A stretch of DNA of 64,000 nt from Alistipes sp. GTDB taxonomy: Bacteria > Bacteroidota > Bacteroidia > Bacteroidales > Rikenellaceae. Below the pieces are notes generated by a model. That model was not told the DNA's origin, made no database searches, and saw nothing but the letters and a program-made list of their open reading frames with translations. Positions within the stretch are counted from its first letter, which is position 1; every line of letters begins with the position of its first letter. Positions 26,514-34,178 of this stretch are shown piece by piece. The DNA lies in the NCBI GenBank assembly GCA_017555105.1, contig JAFZHB010000019.1, positions 1-64,000 on the forward strand. Reading direction: 5' to 3'. The translations under genes and the position numbers were made by a program.

Positions 26514-26545
26514 GGGAAGATCGAAAAAGGTCTTCCCTGTTGTTT
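26514..26545 (+). terminator. Hairpin terminator after the DcaP-like porin
   Basis: GGGAAGA (26514-26520) pairs with TCTTCCC (26531-26537), followed by a modest T-rich tail. Confidence 0.6.
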
Positions 26546-26611
26546 GAATAGCATTTTCGTGCGGCTATAAGTCTTGCTTATATGCCTATCGAAATGTTTG
26601 ATCGTTTTTTG

Positions 26612-26642
26612 TTTGTTTAATAAAATTTTAATTCTATTTTTG
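26612..26642 (+). promoter_or_regulatory. Rubrerythrin promoter
   Basis: TTTG (26612-26615), a 19-nt spacer and TATTTTTG (26635-26642) match the Bacteroidetes consensus 46 nt before the start codon. Confidence 0.8.
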
Positions 26643-26688
26643 TCCTCGGAAAACAAAATAAACACAACCAATAACAGAACACAAGATT

Positions 26689-27267
26689 ATGGAAAAGAGC
26701 TTAAAAGGTACCCGTACCGAGCAGAATTTGTTGAAGTCGTTTGCTGGTGAGAGCCAGGCACGCACGCGCTACACCTTCTTTTCGAGCGTAGCCAAGAAGG
26801 AGGGTTACGAGCAGATCGCCGCCCTCTTTATGGAGACGGCCGAGCAGGAGAAGGAGCACGCAAAGCGTTTCTTTAAGTTCCTCGAGGGTGGTGACCTGGA
26901 GATCACGGCAACCTACCCCGCAGGTAAGATCGGCACGACGGCCGAGAACCTCCTCGCTGCCGCTATGGGCGAGAAGGAGGAGTGGTCGGAGATGTATCCC
27001 GAGTTCGCTAAGGTAGCCGAGGAGGAGGGCTTCCCCGCTGTGGCTGCTGCTTTCAAGAATATCGCAAAGGTTGAGGCCGAGCACGAGCGTCGCTACCTGA
27101 AGCTGCTGAGCCGCATCACCGACGGTGATTTCTTCCACCGCGATGGTAAGATCTGGTGGCAGTGCCGCAACTGCGGTTTCATCATCGAGGCTGAGGATGC
27201 TCCGAAGGCTTGCCCCGCTTGCCTCCACCCGCAGGCCTACTTCGAGCCGATGAAGGAGAACTACTAG
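26689..27267 (+). CDS. Rubrerythrin
   Basis: This 192-residue non-haem iron protein reduces hydrogen peroxide in anaerobes. The N-terminal ferritin-like domain carries the di-iron ligands in ESQARTRYTFF, EKEHAKRFF and EAEHERRYL. The C-terminal rubredoxin domain has the two CxxC knuckles (CRNCGF and CPACLH) for a single iron. Length and order match classical rubrerythrin. It is monocistronic, with its own strong promoter and terminator. This fits an anaerobe that meets intermittent oxygen. Confidence 0.97.
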   Translation: MEKSLKGTRTEQNLLKSFAGESQARTRYTFFSSVAKKEGYEQIAALFMETAEQEKEHAKRFFKFLEGGDLEITATYPAGKIGTTAENLLAAAMGEKEEWSEMYPEFAKVAEEEGFPAVAAAFKNIAKVEAEHERRYLKLLSRITDGDFFHRDGKIWWQCRNCGFIIEAEDAPKACPACLHPQAYFEPMKENY

Positions 27268-27286
27268 TAGAAGAGATCATTTAAGG

Positions 27287-27334
27287 AGATTAGGGAAGTT
27301 AGGGAGAAAGTCCTTGACTTCCCTAAATCTTTTC
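27287..27334 (+). terminator. Rubrerythrin terminator
   Basis: Stem 27287-27299 / 27317-27330 has a single bulge and is followed by TTTTC. Confidence 0.75.
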
Positions 27335-27482
27335 AGGGACTCTAAACGGCGTAATTTTGAATTTTAAATTTTGAATTTGCCCTCTTTCACTATCTTTACC
27401 TTCGCTTTGTAAGCACTACTTCCTTTTGTAACAAGAGCGTATCTGACCATTAGATACGCTTTTTTTTGTGCAATATCCCCGC
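27335..27482 (+). other. AT-rich gap with terminator and repeat
   Basis: No gene is visible here. The stretch holds runs of TTTGAATT type, the 23-bp direct repeat at 27385-27407, and a strong terminator (AGCGTATCT/AGATACGCT followed by T8, about 27433-27468). The terminator may insulate the rubrerythrin gene from the accessory segment that follows. Confidence 0.6.
27385..27407. repeat. 23-bp direct repeat, copy 1
   Basis: Identical to 30653-30675. Both copies follow similar AT-rich TTTGAATT/AAATTTTG runs. The two copies bracket the structured RNA, the Gly-rich peptide gene and the LRR lipoprotein gene. A 13-bp core recurs at 31055-31067 inside the ettA promoter. Confidence 0.8.
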
Positions 27483-27489
27483 GTGAGTG

Positions 27490-27520
27490 TTTGTTCGTTC
27501 CGAAAAAGTTTGTAATTTTG
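27490..27520 (+). promoter_or_regulatory. Promoter of the structured RNA / LRR operon
   Basis: TTTG (27490-27493), 19-nt spacer, TAATTTTG (27513-27520). The predicted start near 27527 leaves about 305 nt before the first open frame. Confidence 0.8.
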
Positions 27521-27525
27521 TCTTA

Positions 27526-27780
27526 CCGAGTGGTTAAATCCCCTCGGAGACATATTACGAAAGTGTTTTTCGCTTTTGTCCTAAGTAGGAAATGTGGAAG
27601 TTTTCAAAAACTGAAGGGCGAACGAACAGCACTCATTTCTTGTATATGTATGGCATGTGGCGTATTCTATGCCCATACCCTGCATTACAGGTGTGGGGTA
27701 TTGCATCGTTTGTTTCAGTTTAGGTCTTTCCACAACCTCCTACTTGATAAACGAAAATCAGCTCCACACTTTCTGTTTAT
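27526..27780 (+). ncRNA. Large structured RNA, 6S-like rod or long leader
   Basis: The region after the promoter encodes no protein I can support but is rich in base pairing. It has a 5' hairpin at 27526-27547 and a small CGAAA/TTTCG hairpin at 27558-27572. A 32-33 nt inverted repeat (27583-27615 with 27714-27745, few mismatches) closes a loop of about 98 nt. Exactly at the centre is the hairpin TATGGCAT/ATGCCCATA (27649-27656 / 27669-27677), with partly unpaired flanks. A long closing stem, an open middle and an apical hairpin are the layout of 6S RNA, known in Bacteroidetes as 6S-Flavo. The absence of a clear terminator before the next open frame equally allows a structured 5' leader of the LRR operon. 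Confidence 0.5.
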
Positions 27781-27832
27781 ATAAAAAATCACCGTTCGAG
27801 GAGTTGGCGCGGTAACCTAAACTTTTTTAACC

Positions 27833-27964
27833 ATGAAAAAGAGTTATGTTGTACCCGAAGCAGAGATTTTAGAGGTACTAGTTGAGCAGGGTTTTGCAGG
27901 CACGACCGGTGGCTCAGGTGGTGGCGAAGATCTTGGTGGCGGCACGGAAGGTGACGAGTGGTAA
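27833..27964 (+). CDS. 43-residue Gly-rich peptide
   Basis: The frame encodes a 43-residue peptide with an MKKSYVVPEAEILEVLVEQ head and a tail of SGGGEDLGGG type ending DEW. It has no signal peptide. Very similar short peptides (charged start, PEAE/PEIE, Gly-rich tail, terminal Trp) are common in Bacteroidales ahead of surface lipoprotein genes, from memory and without an assigned function. The next gene starts 12 nt after its stop, so both are on one transcript. It is below the usual gene-finding limit. A leader peptide, a secreted peptide or a RiPP-like precursor are all possible. Confidence 0.7.
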   Translation: MKKSYVVPEAEILEVLVEQGFAGTTGGSGGGEDLGGGTEGDEW

Positions 27965-27976
27965 AACGAGAGAACT

Positions 27977-30466
27977 ATGAAACGCTTATGGCTATGGGCA
28001 ATGCTGTGCGTGTGCATGGCAGCTTGCTCGAAGTCGGCTATAGAGGAGACGAGTATCCCGGTCGTGGATGCTCCGACACTCTATGCCGAGATTGCAGACG
28101 AATCCGCATCGCGCACCTATCTCGAACAGGCCAAATACATGCGTTGGCATGCTGACGACGAGATTTCGGCCTTCTTGGGTAATACGCTCAACCAACGCTA
28201 CGGGTTTGATGGTAAGACGGGTGCTAATAGTGGCACTTTCTCGCAGGTGAGCTATCAACTCGGCACGGGTAACCCGATCGAGGAGATTCGCGCCTTCTAT
28301 CCCTATGCTGCATCGACCTCGTTCGATGATATTTCGGGCAAGGTGAACTACATCTTCCCCAAACTGCAAAAGTATGGCGAGGGTGATACCTATGGTCAGG
28401 GCGCAAATCCGATGGTGGCAACATCGTCGAGCACCTCGGATACCTTCCTCTATTTCAGAAATATCTGCGGCTTCCTCAAGTTGCAACTCTACGGTGACGA
28501 TGTCACGGTCAAGGCCATTTTGGTCAAGGGTAACCAAGCGGAGAAGTTGTCAGGAGCGGCAGTGATCACTGCCGAGTACAATGCCAATCCGAGTGTTGCG
28601 ATGGCAGACGAAGCGACCGAGGGCGTCGTGCTCGATTGTGGCGAAGGTGTCGCGTTGAGCGAGGACGCAAACAACCCCACGCTCTTCTGGATTGCAATCC
28701 CGCCCACGACCTTCAAGGGTGGCTTTACCATTACGATCAAGGGCGACAACGGCAAGGGACATATCCAATCGACCACCAAGCAGCGCATCATCACGCGCAA
28801 CGAGTATCTGCAGATGCCCGCCTTTGCCGTGGTCTGCAATAAAGAGATTAACGAGGAGGATTTCCAAGAGAATGCCCAAACCGAACAGCAGGTGGTAATC
28901 CCGAATAATCAGATCTGGTATACAACAATGAGTGGCTTGCCGTATGACATTACGGATAATGGCCAATACAACCCCTATGATATGTTCGGCGCAAACATTG
29001 TTTCACATGCGTCGCAAGGTGATAAGATTGTAATTGTGTTTGACGGAGATGTGACAAAAATCAGCGGTCACTTTGAGACGGGTGCTTTTGGTAAGCCTTT
29101 GAAAACTATCACACTCCCTAATAGTATAACAGAGATTGGCCGTGCGGCTTTTGCGGGGAATAGTCAAATGGAGAAAATCTCAATTCCGAGTAGCGTTACC
29201 AGAATCCTGGGGAATGCATTTAGGAATTGCACATCCCTTACCTCAATCACCATTCCGGACGGTGTGACCAATATAAATCCGAGCGCGTTCTCAGGTTGTA
29301 GTGCATTGTCCACCTTTAAGGGGAAGTTTGCATCGGCCGATTGTCGTTATTTGATCGATGATGGGCGTCTCCTTGCCTTTGCCCCTGCTGAATTAAGTTC
29401 ATATACGATTCCGAATGAAGTAACAAAAATTGGCGTATATGCTTTCATTAATTGCACTTTGTTGCGAGAAATTAGCATACCGTCGAGTGTGACCGAGGTT
29501 CAGAGCAATGCATTTGAGGGGTGCGCTTCGCTTGCATCTGTCACATTCCCGAACAGTGTTACGCACATTGGCGGAAAAGTCTTTAAGAATTGCACGGCAT
29601 TACGATCGGTAACATGGCCCGAGAACATTGAGCAACTAGGCCCGAATTTGTTTATTGGTTGCTCGATGCTTACCAGCATAGAGATTCCGCCAATAGTTTC
29701 TCAGGTTGCGGGCGAACAATTTCTCGACTGCGTATCCTTAATGTCGATTACGGTTCTCGAGCGTGTAACCGCAGCGAGCTTCCCGCCTCTATTCAGAGGT
29801 TGCGTCTCAATGCGATGTGTGAACTACGAATCAACCACTCCACATGCATATATTCATGAGCTGCCAGACGGCTGTAAGATTTATGTACCCGCAACTGCGG
29901 TCGAAAGCTATAAGAGTGCTTGGCCGGAGTATGCCGATCGCATTGTGGCAAATACGGAAAATCCGCCAATTAGTATCCTTGCATACACTGCATCCGAGAA
30001 GGTAGCGCCCTATGCCCCCACGGCTATTGATGCAACGCTCCTTAACAATGTGTTCAACGAAGTCACGCATGAGGGGCTTATCACTTTCGATGGAGCGATT
30101 ACCACGATTGGGGAACTGAGTTTTTATAGCTTATATTCCTTAAATAGCATTGATCTTCCGGCATCGGTTGTCGAGATTGGGCGGAGTGCCTTTGATGGCT
30201 GTAAGCAATTGCAGCAGATCAGCCTGCCAGAGCGTCTTGCAACAATTGGATATGGCGCTTTCGATCGTTGTAGAGCACTCCAAACGATATATAGTTTATC
30301 GGAGACTCCACCGCTGCTCGGCAGGCATTCATTTGATTCCAGTGTTAGCAATCGTAAAATCTATGTGCCAGCGTCTGATGATGACAGCATAATAACCGCT
30401 TACAAAAATGCATGGAGCGATTATGCTGATGAGATCGAAGAGTACGACTTCTCGGCAGAGAAGTAG
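27977..30466 (+). CDS. Fimbrillin-like / BspA-type LRR lipoprotein
   Basis: This 829-residue lipoprotein has a signal with lipobox MAAC at residues 14-17. Residues up to about 290 resemble the fimbrillin-like N-terminal fold (YFRNICGFLKLQL, FWIAIPPTTFKGGFTITI). From about residue 350 it consists of BspA/LRR_5 leucine-rich repeats (ITEIGRAAFAGNSQMEKISIPSSV type) in two blocks. Each block ends in the same cap, IYVPA...Y..AW..YAD.I. BspA proteins bind host matrix and other bacteria at the cell surface. The DNA of the LRR half is visibly more AT-rich than the N-terminal half and the neighbouring genes, so the gene looks mosaic. Confidence 0.85.
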   Translation: MKRLWLWAMLCVCMAACSKSAIEETSIPVVDAPTLYAEIADESASRTYLEQAKYMRWHADDEISAFLGNTLNQRYGFDGKTGANSGTFSQVSYQLGTGNPIEEIRAFYPYAASTSFDDISGKVNYIFPKLQKYGEGDTYGQGANPMVATSSSTSDTFLYFRNICGFLKLQLYGDDVTVKAILVKGNQAEKLSGAAVITAEYNANPSVAMADEATEGVVLDCGEGVALSEDANNPTLFWIAIPPTTFKGGFTITIKGDNGKGHIQSTTKQRIITRNEYLQMPAFAVVCNKEINEEDFQENAQTEQQVVIPNNQIWYTTMSGLPYDITDNGQYNPYDMFGANIVSHASQGDKIVIVFDGDVTKISGHFETGAFGKPLKTITLPNSITEIGRAAFAGNSQMEKISIPSSVTRILGNAFRNCTSLTSITIPDGVTNINPSAFSGCSALSTFKGKFASADCRYLIDDGRLLAFAPAELSSYTIPNEVTKIGVYAFINCTLLREISIPSSVTEVQSNAFEGCASLASVTFPNSVTHIGGKVFKNCTALRSVTWPENIEQLGPNLFIGCSMLTSIEIPPIVSQVAGEQFLDCVSLMSITVLERVTAASFPPLFRGCVSMRCVNYESTTPHAYIHELPDGCKIYVPATAVESYKSAWPEYADRIVANTENPPISILAYTASEKVAPYAPTAIDATLLNNVFNEVTHEGLITFDGAITTIGELSFYSLYSLNSIDLPASVVEIGRSAFDGCKQLQQISLPERLATIGYGAFDRCRALQTIYSLSETPPLLGRHSFDSSVSNRKIYVPASDDDSIITAYKNAWSDYADEIEEYDFSAEK

Positions 30467-30486
30467 ATTCTGCTTGTAGTACACAC

Positions 30487-30525
30487 CAGCGCGGGTATTG
30501 TTTTTAATACCCGCGCTGATGTTTT
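30487..30525 (+). terminator. Terminator of the LRR lipoprotein gene
   Basis: Perfect 13-bp stem (30487-30499 / 30506-30518) with a T-rich loop, followed by ATGTTTTT. Confidence 0.9.
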
Positions 30526-30652
30526 TAAGGAGGATAGTGGGTGCACTAGGAGTAATAGGTCGAATGGGTGTTCTTATTGAACCGATCAAACCTATTACAT
30601 CTACCCTACTTATTCAATTTTGAATTTTGAATTCTAAATTTTGATTTTGGTT

Positions 30653-30675
30653 TTTCACTATCTTTACCTTCGCTT
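30653..30675. repeat. 23-bp direct repeat, copy 2
   Basis: Identical to 27385-27407, in the same orientation and in the same AT-rich context. It contains TATCTTTA, close to the promoter -7 consensus, so the repeat may be a decayed promoter region copied with a gene cassette. Confidence 0.8.
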
Positions 30676-30779
30676 CGCATAGCCTTCCGGCATGCTCCGC
30701 TCGGTTTAGATAGGAGGCGGCTCGGCACTGCCCTGTAAATCGGAACAAAAGCGCGACAAAAGGAGCGTAGCGACCAAGT

Positions 30780-30807
30780 CCCCCTTATCAAAGGGGGATT
30801 TAGGGGG
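30780..30807. repeat. C5/G5 intergenic palindrome
   Basis: CCCCCTT (30780-30786) pairs with AAGGGGG (30791-30797), and a second GGGGG follows at 30803-30807, giving two alternative partners for the C-run. Confidence 0.6.
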
Positions 30808-30855
30808 ATTGTCTATATCATTTCTATTTAAGTTAAGAGATCTGTTTTACCGTCT

Positions 30856-30980
30856 GTTTTAGCCTTTCGATTGCCGTAGGCAATGAGCAATAAGTAATAG
30901 TAACTCGTGTACAAGCGAGCTTGATGCAGCGAGTTACTATTACTTATTGCCCCTCCTTTGGAGGGTCGAAAGGCTAAAAC
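30856..30980. repeat. 125-nt palindrome forming a four-way junction
   Basis: A perfect 15-bp outer stem (30856-30870 / 30966-30980) encloses three separate hairpins. These are TTGCC/GGCAA (30871-30883), a perfect 21-bp stem (30887-30907 / 30930-30950) whose 22-nt loop has its own CAAG/CTTG pairing, and CCCTCC/GGAGGG (30951-30965). Nearly every base is paired, and the result is a cruciform-like cloverleaf in either strand. It encodes no protein. It may be a mobile palindromic element or a structured RNA. Confidence 0.85.
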
Positions 30981-31036
30981 CGCAAAACGGCCTTTGGGTG
31001 GGTCGCGGCGGCAGTCGCGCTTTTTACCCGATTTTT

Positions 31037-31068
31037 TTTGGCAGTGCGCTCGGCTTTCACTATCTTTG
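31037..31068 (+). promoter_or_regulatory. ettA promoter
   Basis: TTTG (31037-31040), a 20-nt spacer and TATCTTTG (31061-31068), 31 nt before the start codon. Confidence 0.8.
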
Positions 31069-31099
31069 CCCATTAAGACAATAACAAACAACAACAGAT

Positions 31100-32773
31100 A
31101 TGGCAGACGAAAAAATTATCTTTTCGATGGTGGGTGTCTCGAAGACCTTCACCAACCAAAAGAAGGTATTGAACAACATCTACCTCTCGTTCTTCTACGG
31201 TGCAAAGATCGGTATCGTGGGTATGAACGGTTCGGGTAAATCGACCCTGATGAAGATCATCGCCGGCATCGACAAGAACTTCGATGGCGAGGTGGTATTC
31301 TCGCCCGGTTACTCGGTCGGCTACCTCGAGCAGGAGCCGCAGCTCGATGACAATAAGACCGTACGCGAGGTAGTTGAGGAGGGCTGTGCCGCAACGGTAG
31401 CCCTGATGAAGGAGTACGAGGAGATCAACATGAAGCTCTGCGAGCCGATGTCGGACGACGAGATGGCTGCGCTGATCGAGCGTCAGGGTGAGCTCTACGA
31501 GAAGATCGATCAGGTGAACGGCTGGGAGCTCGACACGGTGCTCAACCGTGCGATGGATGCCCTGCGTTGTCCCGATCCGGATCAGTCGGTGAAGGTGCTC
31601 TCGGGTGGTGAGCGTCGACGCGTGGCGCTGTGCCGCCTCCTCTTGCAGCAGCCCGATGTGTTGCTCTTGGATGAGCCGACCAACCACCTCGATGCCGAGT
31701 CGATCGACTGGCTCGAGCAGCACCTGCAGCAGTATAAGGGTACGGTGATCGCCGTGACGCACGACCGTTACTTTCTGGACAATGTAGCCGGTTGGATCCT
31801 GGAGCTCGACCGCGGTGAGGGTATTCCCTGGAAGGGTAACTACTCGGGCTGGTTGGAGCAGAAGACCACGCGTATGGCCATGGAGGAGAAGCAGGAGTCG
31901 AAGCGTCGTAAGACCCTCGAGCGCGAGTTGGAGTGGGTGCGTATGTCGCCTGCCGGTCGTCATGCCAAGTCGAAGGCGCGTCTGTCGGCCTACGACAAGA
32001 TGCTCAACGAGGATACGAAGCAGAAGGAGGAGCGCCTGGAGATCTTCATCCCGAATGGTCCGCGTCTGGGCGACATCGTGATCGAGGCTCACGGCGTGAC
32101 GAAGGCCTTTGGCGATCGCGTGCTCTACGAGGATTTGACCTTCTCGCTGCCCCCAGCAGGTATCGTGGGTGTGATCGGTGCGAATGGTACGGGTAAGACT
32201 ACCCTCTTCCGCATGATCATGGGCCTGGATGAGCCTACCGCAGGATCGTTCCGCGTGGGCCCGACTGTGAAGCTCGCCTATGTGGATCAGCAGCACAAGT
32301 CGATCGATCCCGAGAAGTCGGTTTATGAGGTGATCTCGGGTGGTACGGACCTGATCACGCTGGGCAACCGTCAGGTCAATGCCCGTGCTTATGTGGGTCG
32401 TTTCAACTTCTCGGGTGCCGATCAGGAGAAGAAGTGCGGTATGCTCTCGGGTGGTGAGCGCAACCGTCTGCACCTGGCCTTGGCACTCAAGGAGGAGGGC
32501 AATGTGCTGCTCCTGGACGAGCCGACCAACGACATCGATGTGAACACGCTGCGCGCCTTGGAGGAGGGTCTGGAGAACTTCGCCGGTTGCGCCGTGGTGA
32601 TCTCGCACGACCGTTGGTTCCTCGACCGTATCGCTACGCACATCCTCTCGTTCGAGGGCGACTCGAAGGTGGTTTACTACGAGGGTTCGTACTCGGAGTA
32701 TGAGGCTTGGAAGAAGGCTCAGGGCGAGGATACCACCCCGAAGCGTGTGAAGTATAAGAAACTGATGGAGTAA
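31100..32773 (+). CDS. ettA: Energy-dependent translational throttle EttA
   Basis: This 557-residue ABC-F protein, the family length, has two ATPase domains and no membrane part. The first has [18 protein letters not shown] and [10 protein letters not shown]. The second has [18 protein letters not shown] and [10 protein letters not shown]. The linker between them (around [33 protein letters not shown], about 245-280) is the P-site tRNA-interaction motif. EttA binds the ribosomal E site and gates entry into elongation according to the ATP/ADP ratio. It starts a run of close genes (hisS follows after 17 nt). Confidence 0.95.
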   Translation: MADEKIIFSMVGVSKTFTNQKKVLNNIYLSFFYGAKIGIVGMNGSGKSTLMKIIAGIDKNFDGEVVFSPGYSVGYLEQEPQLDDNKTVREVVEEGCAATVALMKEYEEINMKLCEPMSDDEMAALIERQGELYEKIDQVNGWELDTVLNRAMDALRCPDPDQSVKVLSGGERRRVALCRLLLQQPDVLLLDEPTNHLDAESIDWLEQHLQQYKGTVIAVTHDRYFLDNVAGWILELDRGEGIPWKGNYSGWLEQKTTRMAMEEKQESKRRKTLERELEWVRMSPAGRHAKSKARLSAYDKMLNEDTKQKEERLEIFIPNGPRLGDIVIEAHGVTKAFGDRVLYEDLTFSLPPAGIVGVIGANGTGKTTLFRMIMGLDEPTAGSFRVGPTVKLAYVDQQHKSIDPEKSVYEVISGGTDLITLGNRQVNARAYVGRFNFSGADQEKKCGMLSGGERNRLHLALALKEEGNVLLLDEPTNDIDVNTLRALEEGLENFAGCAVVISHDRWFLDRIATHILSFEGDSKVVYYEGSYSEYEAWKKAQGEDTTPKRVKYKKLME

Positions 32774-32790
32774 GAATAAACCATAGGACT

Positions 32791-34134
32791 ATGGCACAGA
32801 AACCTTCGATTCCAAAGGGTACGCGCGACTTCTCGCCCATCGAGATGATGCGCCGTCAATATATTTTCGATACGATTAAGTCGGTCTTCCGCCTCTACGG
32901 TTTTGCCCCGCTCGAGACCCCCTCGATGGAGAACCTCTCTACCCTGCTGGGTAAGTATGGCGACGAGGGCGATAAGCTCCTCTTCAAGATCCTCAACTCG
33001 GGCGACTATGCGGCTAACCTCTCTGATGAAGAGGTGCGCAACGCCTCGAAAATCTCGGAGAAGGGCCTGCGTTACGACCTCACGGTGCCCTTTGCCCGCT
33101 ATGTCGTGCAGCACCAGAACGAGCTCTCGTTCCCCTTCAAGCGCTACCAGGTGCAGCCTGTGTGGCGTGCCGACCGTCCGCAGAAGGGTCGCTACCGTGA
33201 GTTCTACCAGTGCGATGTCGATGTGATCGGCACCAAGTCGCTCCTCTGCGAGGTGGAGCTGATCGAGATCGTGGAGCGCGTCTTCAAGGCGCTGGGTATC
33301 CGCGTGGCACTGAAGATGAACAACCGCAAGATCCTCTACGGTATTGCCGAGGTGATCGGTCACGCCGACAAGATGATGGATATCACGGTGGCCATCGACA
33401 AACTCGATAAGATCGGTTTGGAGAATGTGAAGGCCGAGTTGGCGGCTCGCGGACTCGAGGCAGAGGCGATTGAGCGTCTGCAACCGATTCTTGAGCTTGA
33501 TGGCACGAACGATCAGAAGCTGAACACCTTGCGTACGGTGCTCGCTGGCTCGGAGACGGGCTTGAAGGGCATCGAGGAGGTTGCTACGGTACTCGGTCAT
33601 ATCGAGCAGCTGGGCGTTTCGTTGCAGGTCGATGTTGACCTCTCGCTGGCGCGTGGTTTGAACTACTATACGGGCGCTATCTTCGAGGTAAAGGCGCTCG
33701 ATTATCAGATCGGCTCGATCTCGGGCGGTGGTCGTTACGACGACCTGACGGGTATCTTCGGTATGCCTAATATGTCGGGTGTCGGCATCTCGTTTGGTGC
33801 TGACCGCATCTACGATGTGATGTTGGGTTGCGACCTCTTCCCCGCCGAGCTCAACTGCTCGACGCGTGTGATCTTTATGAACCTGGGCGATCAGGAGCAG
33901 GCTGCAGCCTTGGGGCTGCTGCGTAAGCTGCGCGATGCGGGTGTGCCGGCCGAGATCTATCCCGAGCAGGCGAAGATGAAGAAGCAGATGGAGTACGCGA
34001 ACCGTCGCGGTATCCCCTGCGTGGTGATCATCGGCTCGCAGGAGCTGGAGGAGCAGGCTGCCACGGTGAAAAACATGGTGACGGGCGAGCAGCAGAAGGT
34101 CGCCTTCGCCGAGTTGGTAGCTGCTTTGCAGTAG
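32791..34134 (+). CDS. hisS: Histidine-tRNA ligase
   Basis: This 447-residue class II synthetase starts [16 protein letters not shown]. Motif 1 surrounds the N-terminal helix, motif 2 is in [26 protein letters not shown], the His-specific loops are around [15 protein letters not shown] and SGGGRYDDL, and motif 3 is in [15 protein letters not shown]-terminal anticodon-binding domain begins near [13 protein letters not shown]. It charges tRNA-His in the cytoplasm. It is 17 nt behind ettA, so the two translation genes are probably cotranscribed. Confidence 0.97.
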   Translation: MAQKPSIPKGTRDFSPIEMMRRQYIFDTIKSVFRLYGFAPLETPSMENLSTLLGKYGDEGDKLLFKILNSGDYAANLSDEEVRNASKISEKGLRYDLTVPFARYVVQHQNELSFPFKRYQVQPVWRADRPQKGRYREFYQCDVDVIGTKSLLCEVELIEIVERVFKALGIRVALKMNNRKILYGIAEVIGHADKMMDITVAIDKLDKIGLENVKAELAARGLEAEAIERLQPILELDGTNDQKLNTLRTVLAGSETGLKGIEEVATVLGHIEQLGVSLQVDVDLSLARGLNYYTGAIFEVKALDYQIGSISGGGRYDDLTGIFGMPNMSGVGISFGADRIYDVMLGCDLFPAELNCSTRVIFMNLGDQEQAAALGLLRKLRDAGVPAEIYPEQAKMKKQMEYANRRGIPCVVIIGSQELEEQAATVKNMVTGEQQKVAFAELVAALQ

Positions 34135-34178
34135 CGATTTTGGAGTAAATTATTGATAATAAACACGGTTTAAACTCG

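Larger units (their letters stand above)
30526..31036. other. Gene-free stretch with several repeats
   Basis: About 510 nt without a supportable gene. It contains TTTGAATT-type runs (30612-30650), repeat copy 2 (30653-30675), a C5/G5 palindrome (30780-30807) of a kind scattered in many bacterial genomes, and the four-way-junction palindrome (30856-30980). Confidence 0.6.

Noticed and set aside
27583-27745. Invertible promoter flanked by inverted repeats
   Set aside because: The arms and spacing would fit a Bacteroidales inverton, but neither orientation of the inner segment contains a TAnnTTTG element, the arms are imperfect, and a central hairpin is present. A structured RNA explains the pattern better.
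29100-30330. Repeated units that could be read as a CRISPR array
   Set aside because: The periodicity is that of leucine-rich protein repeats in one open frame. The DNA units are divergent and there are no spacers of constant length.
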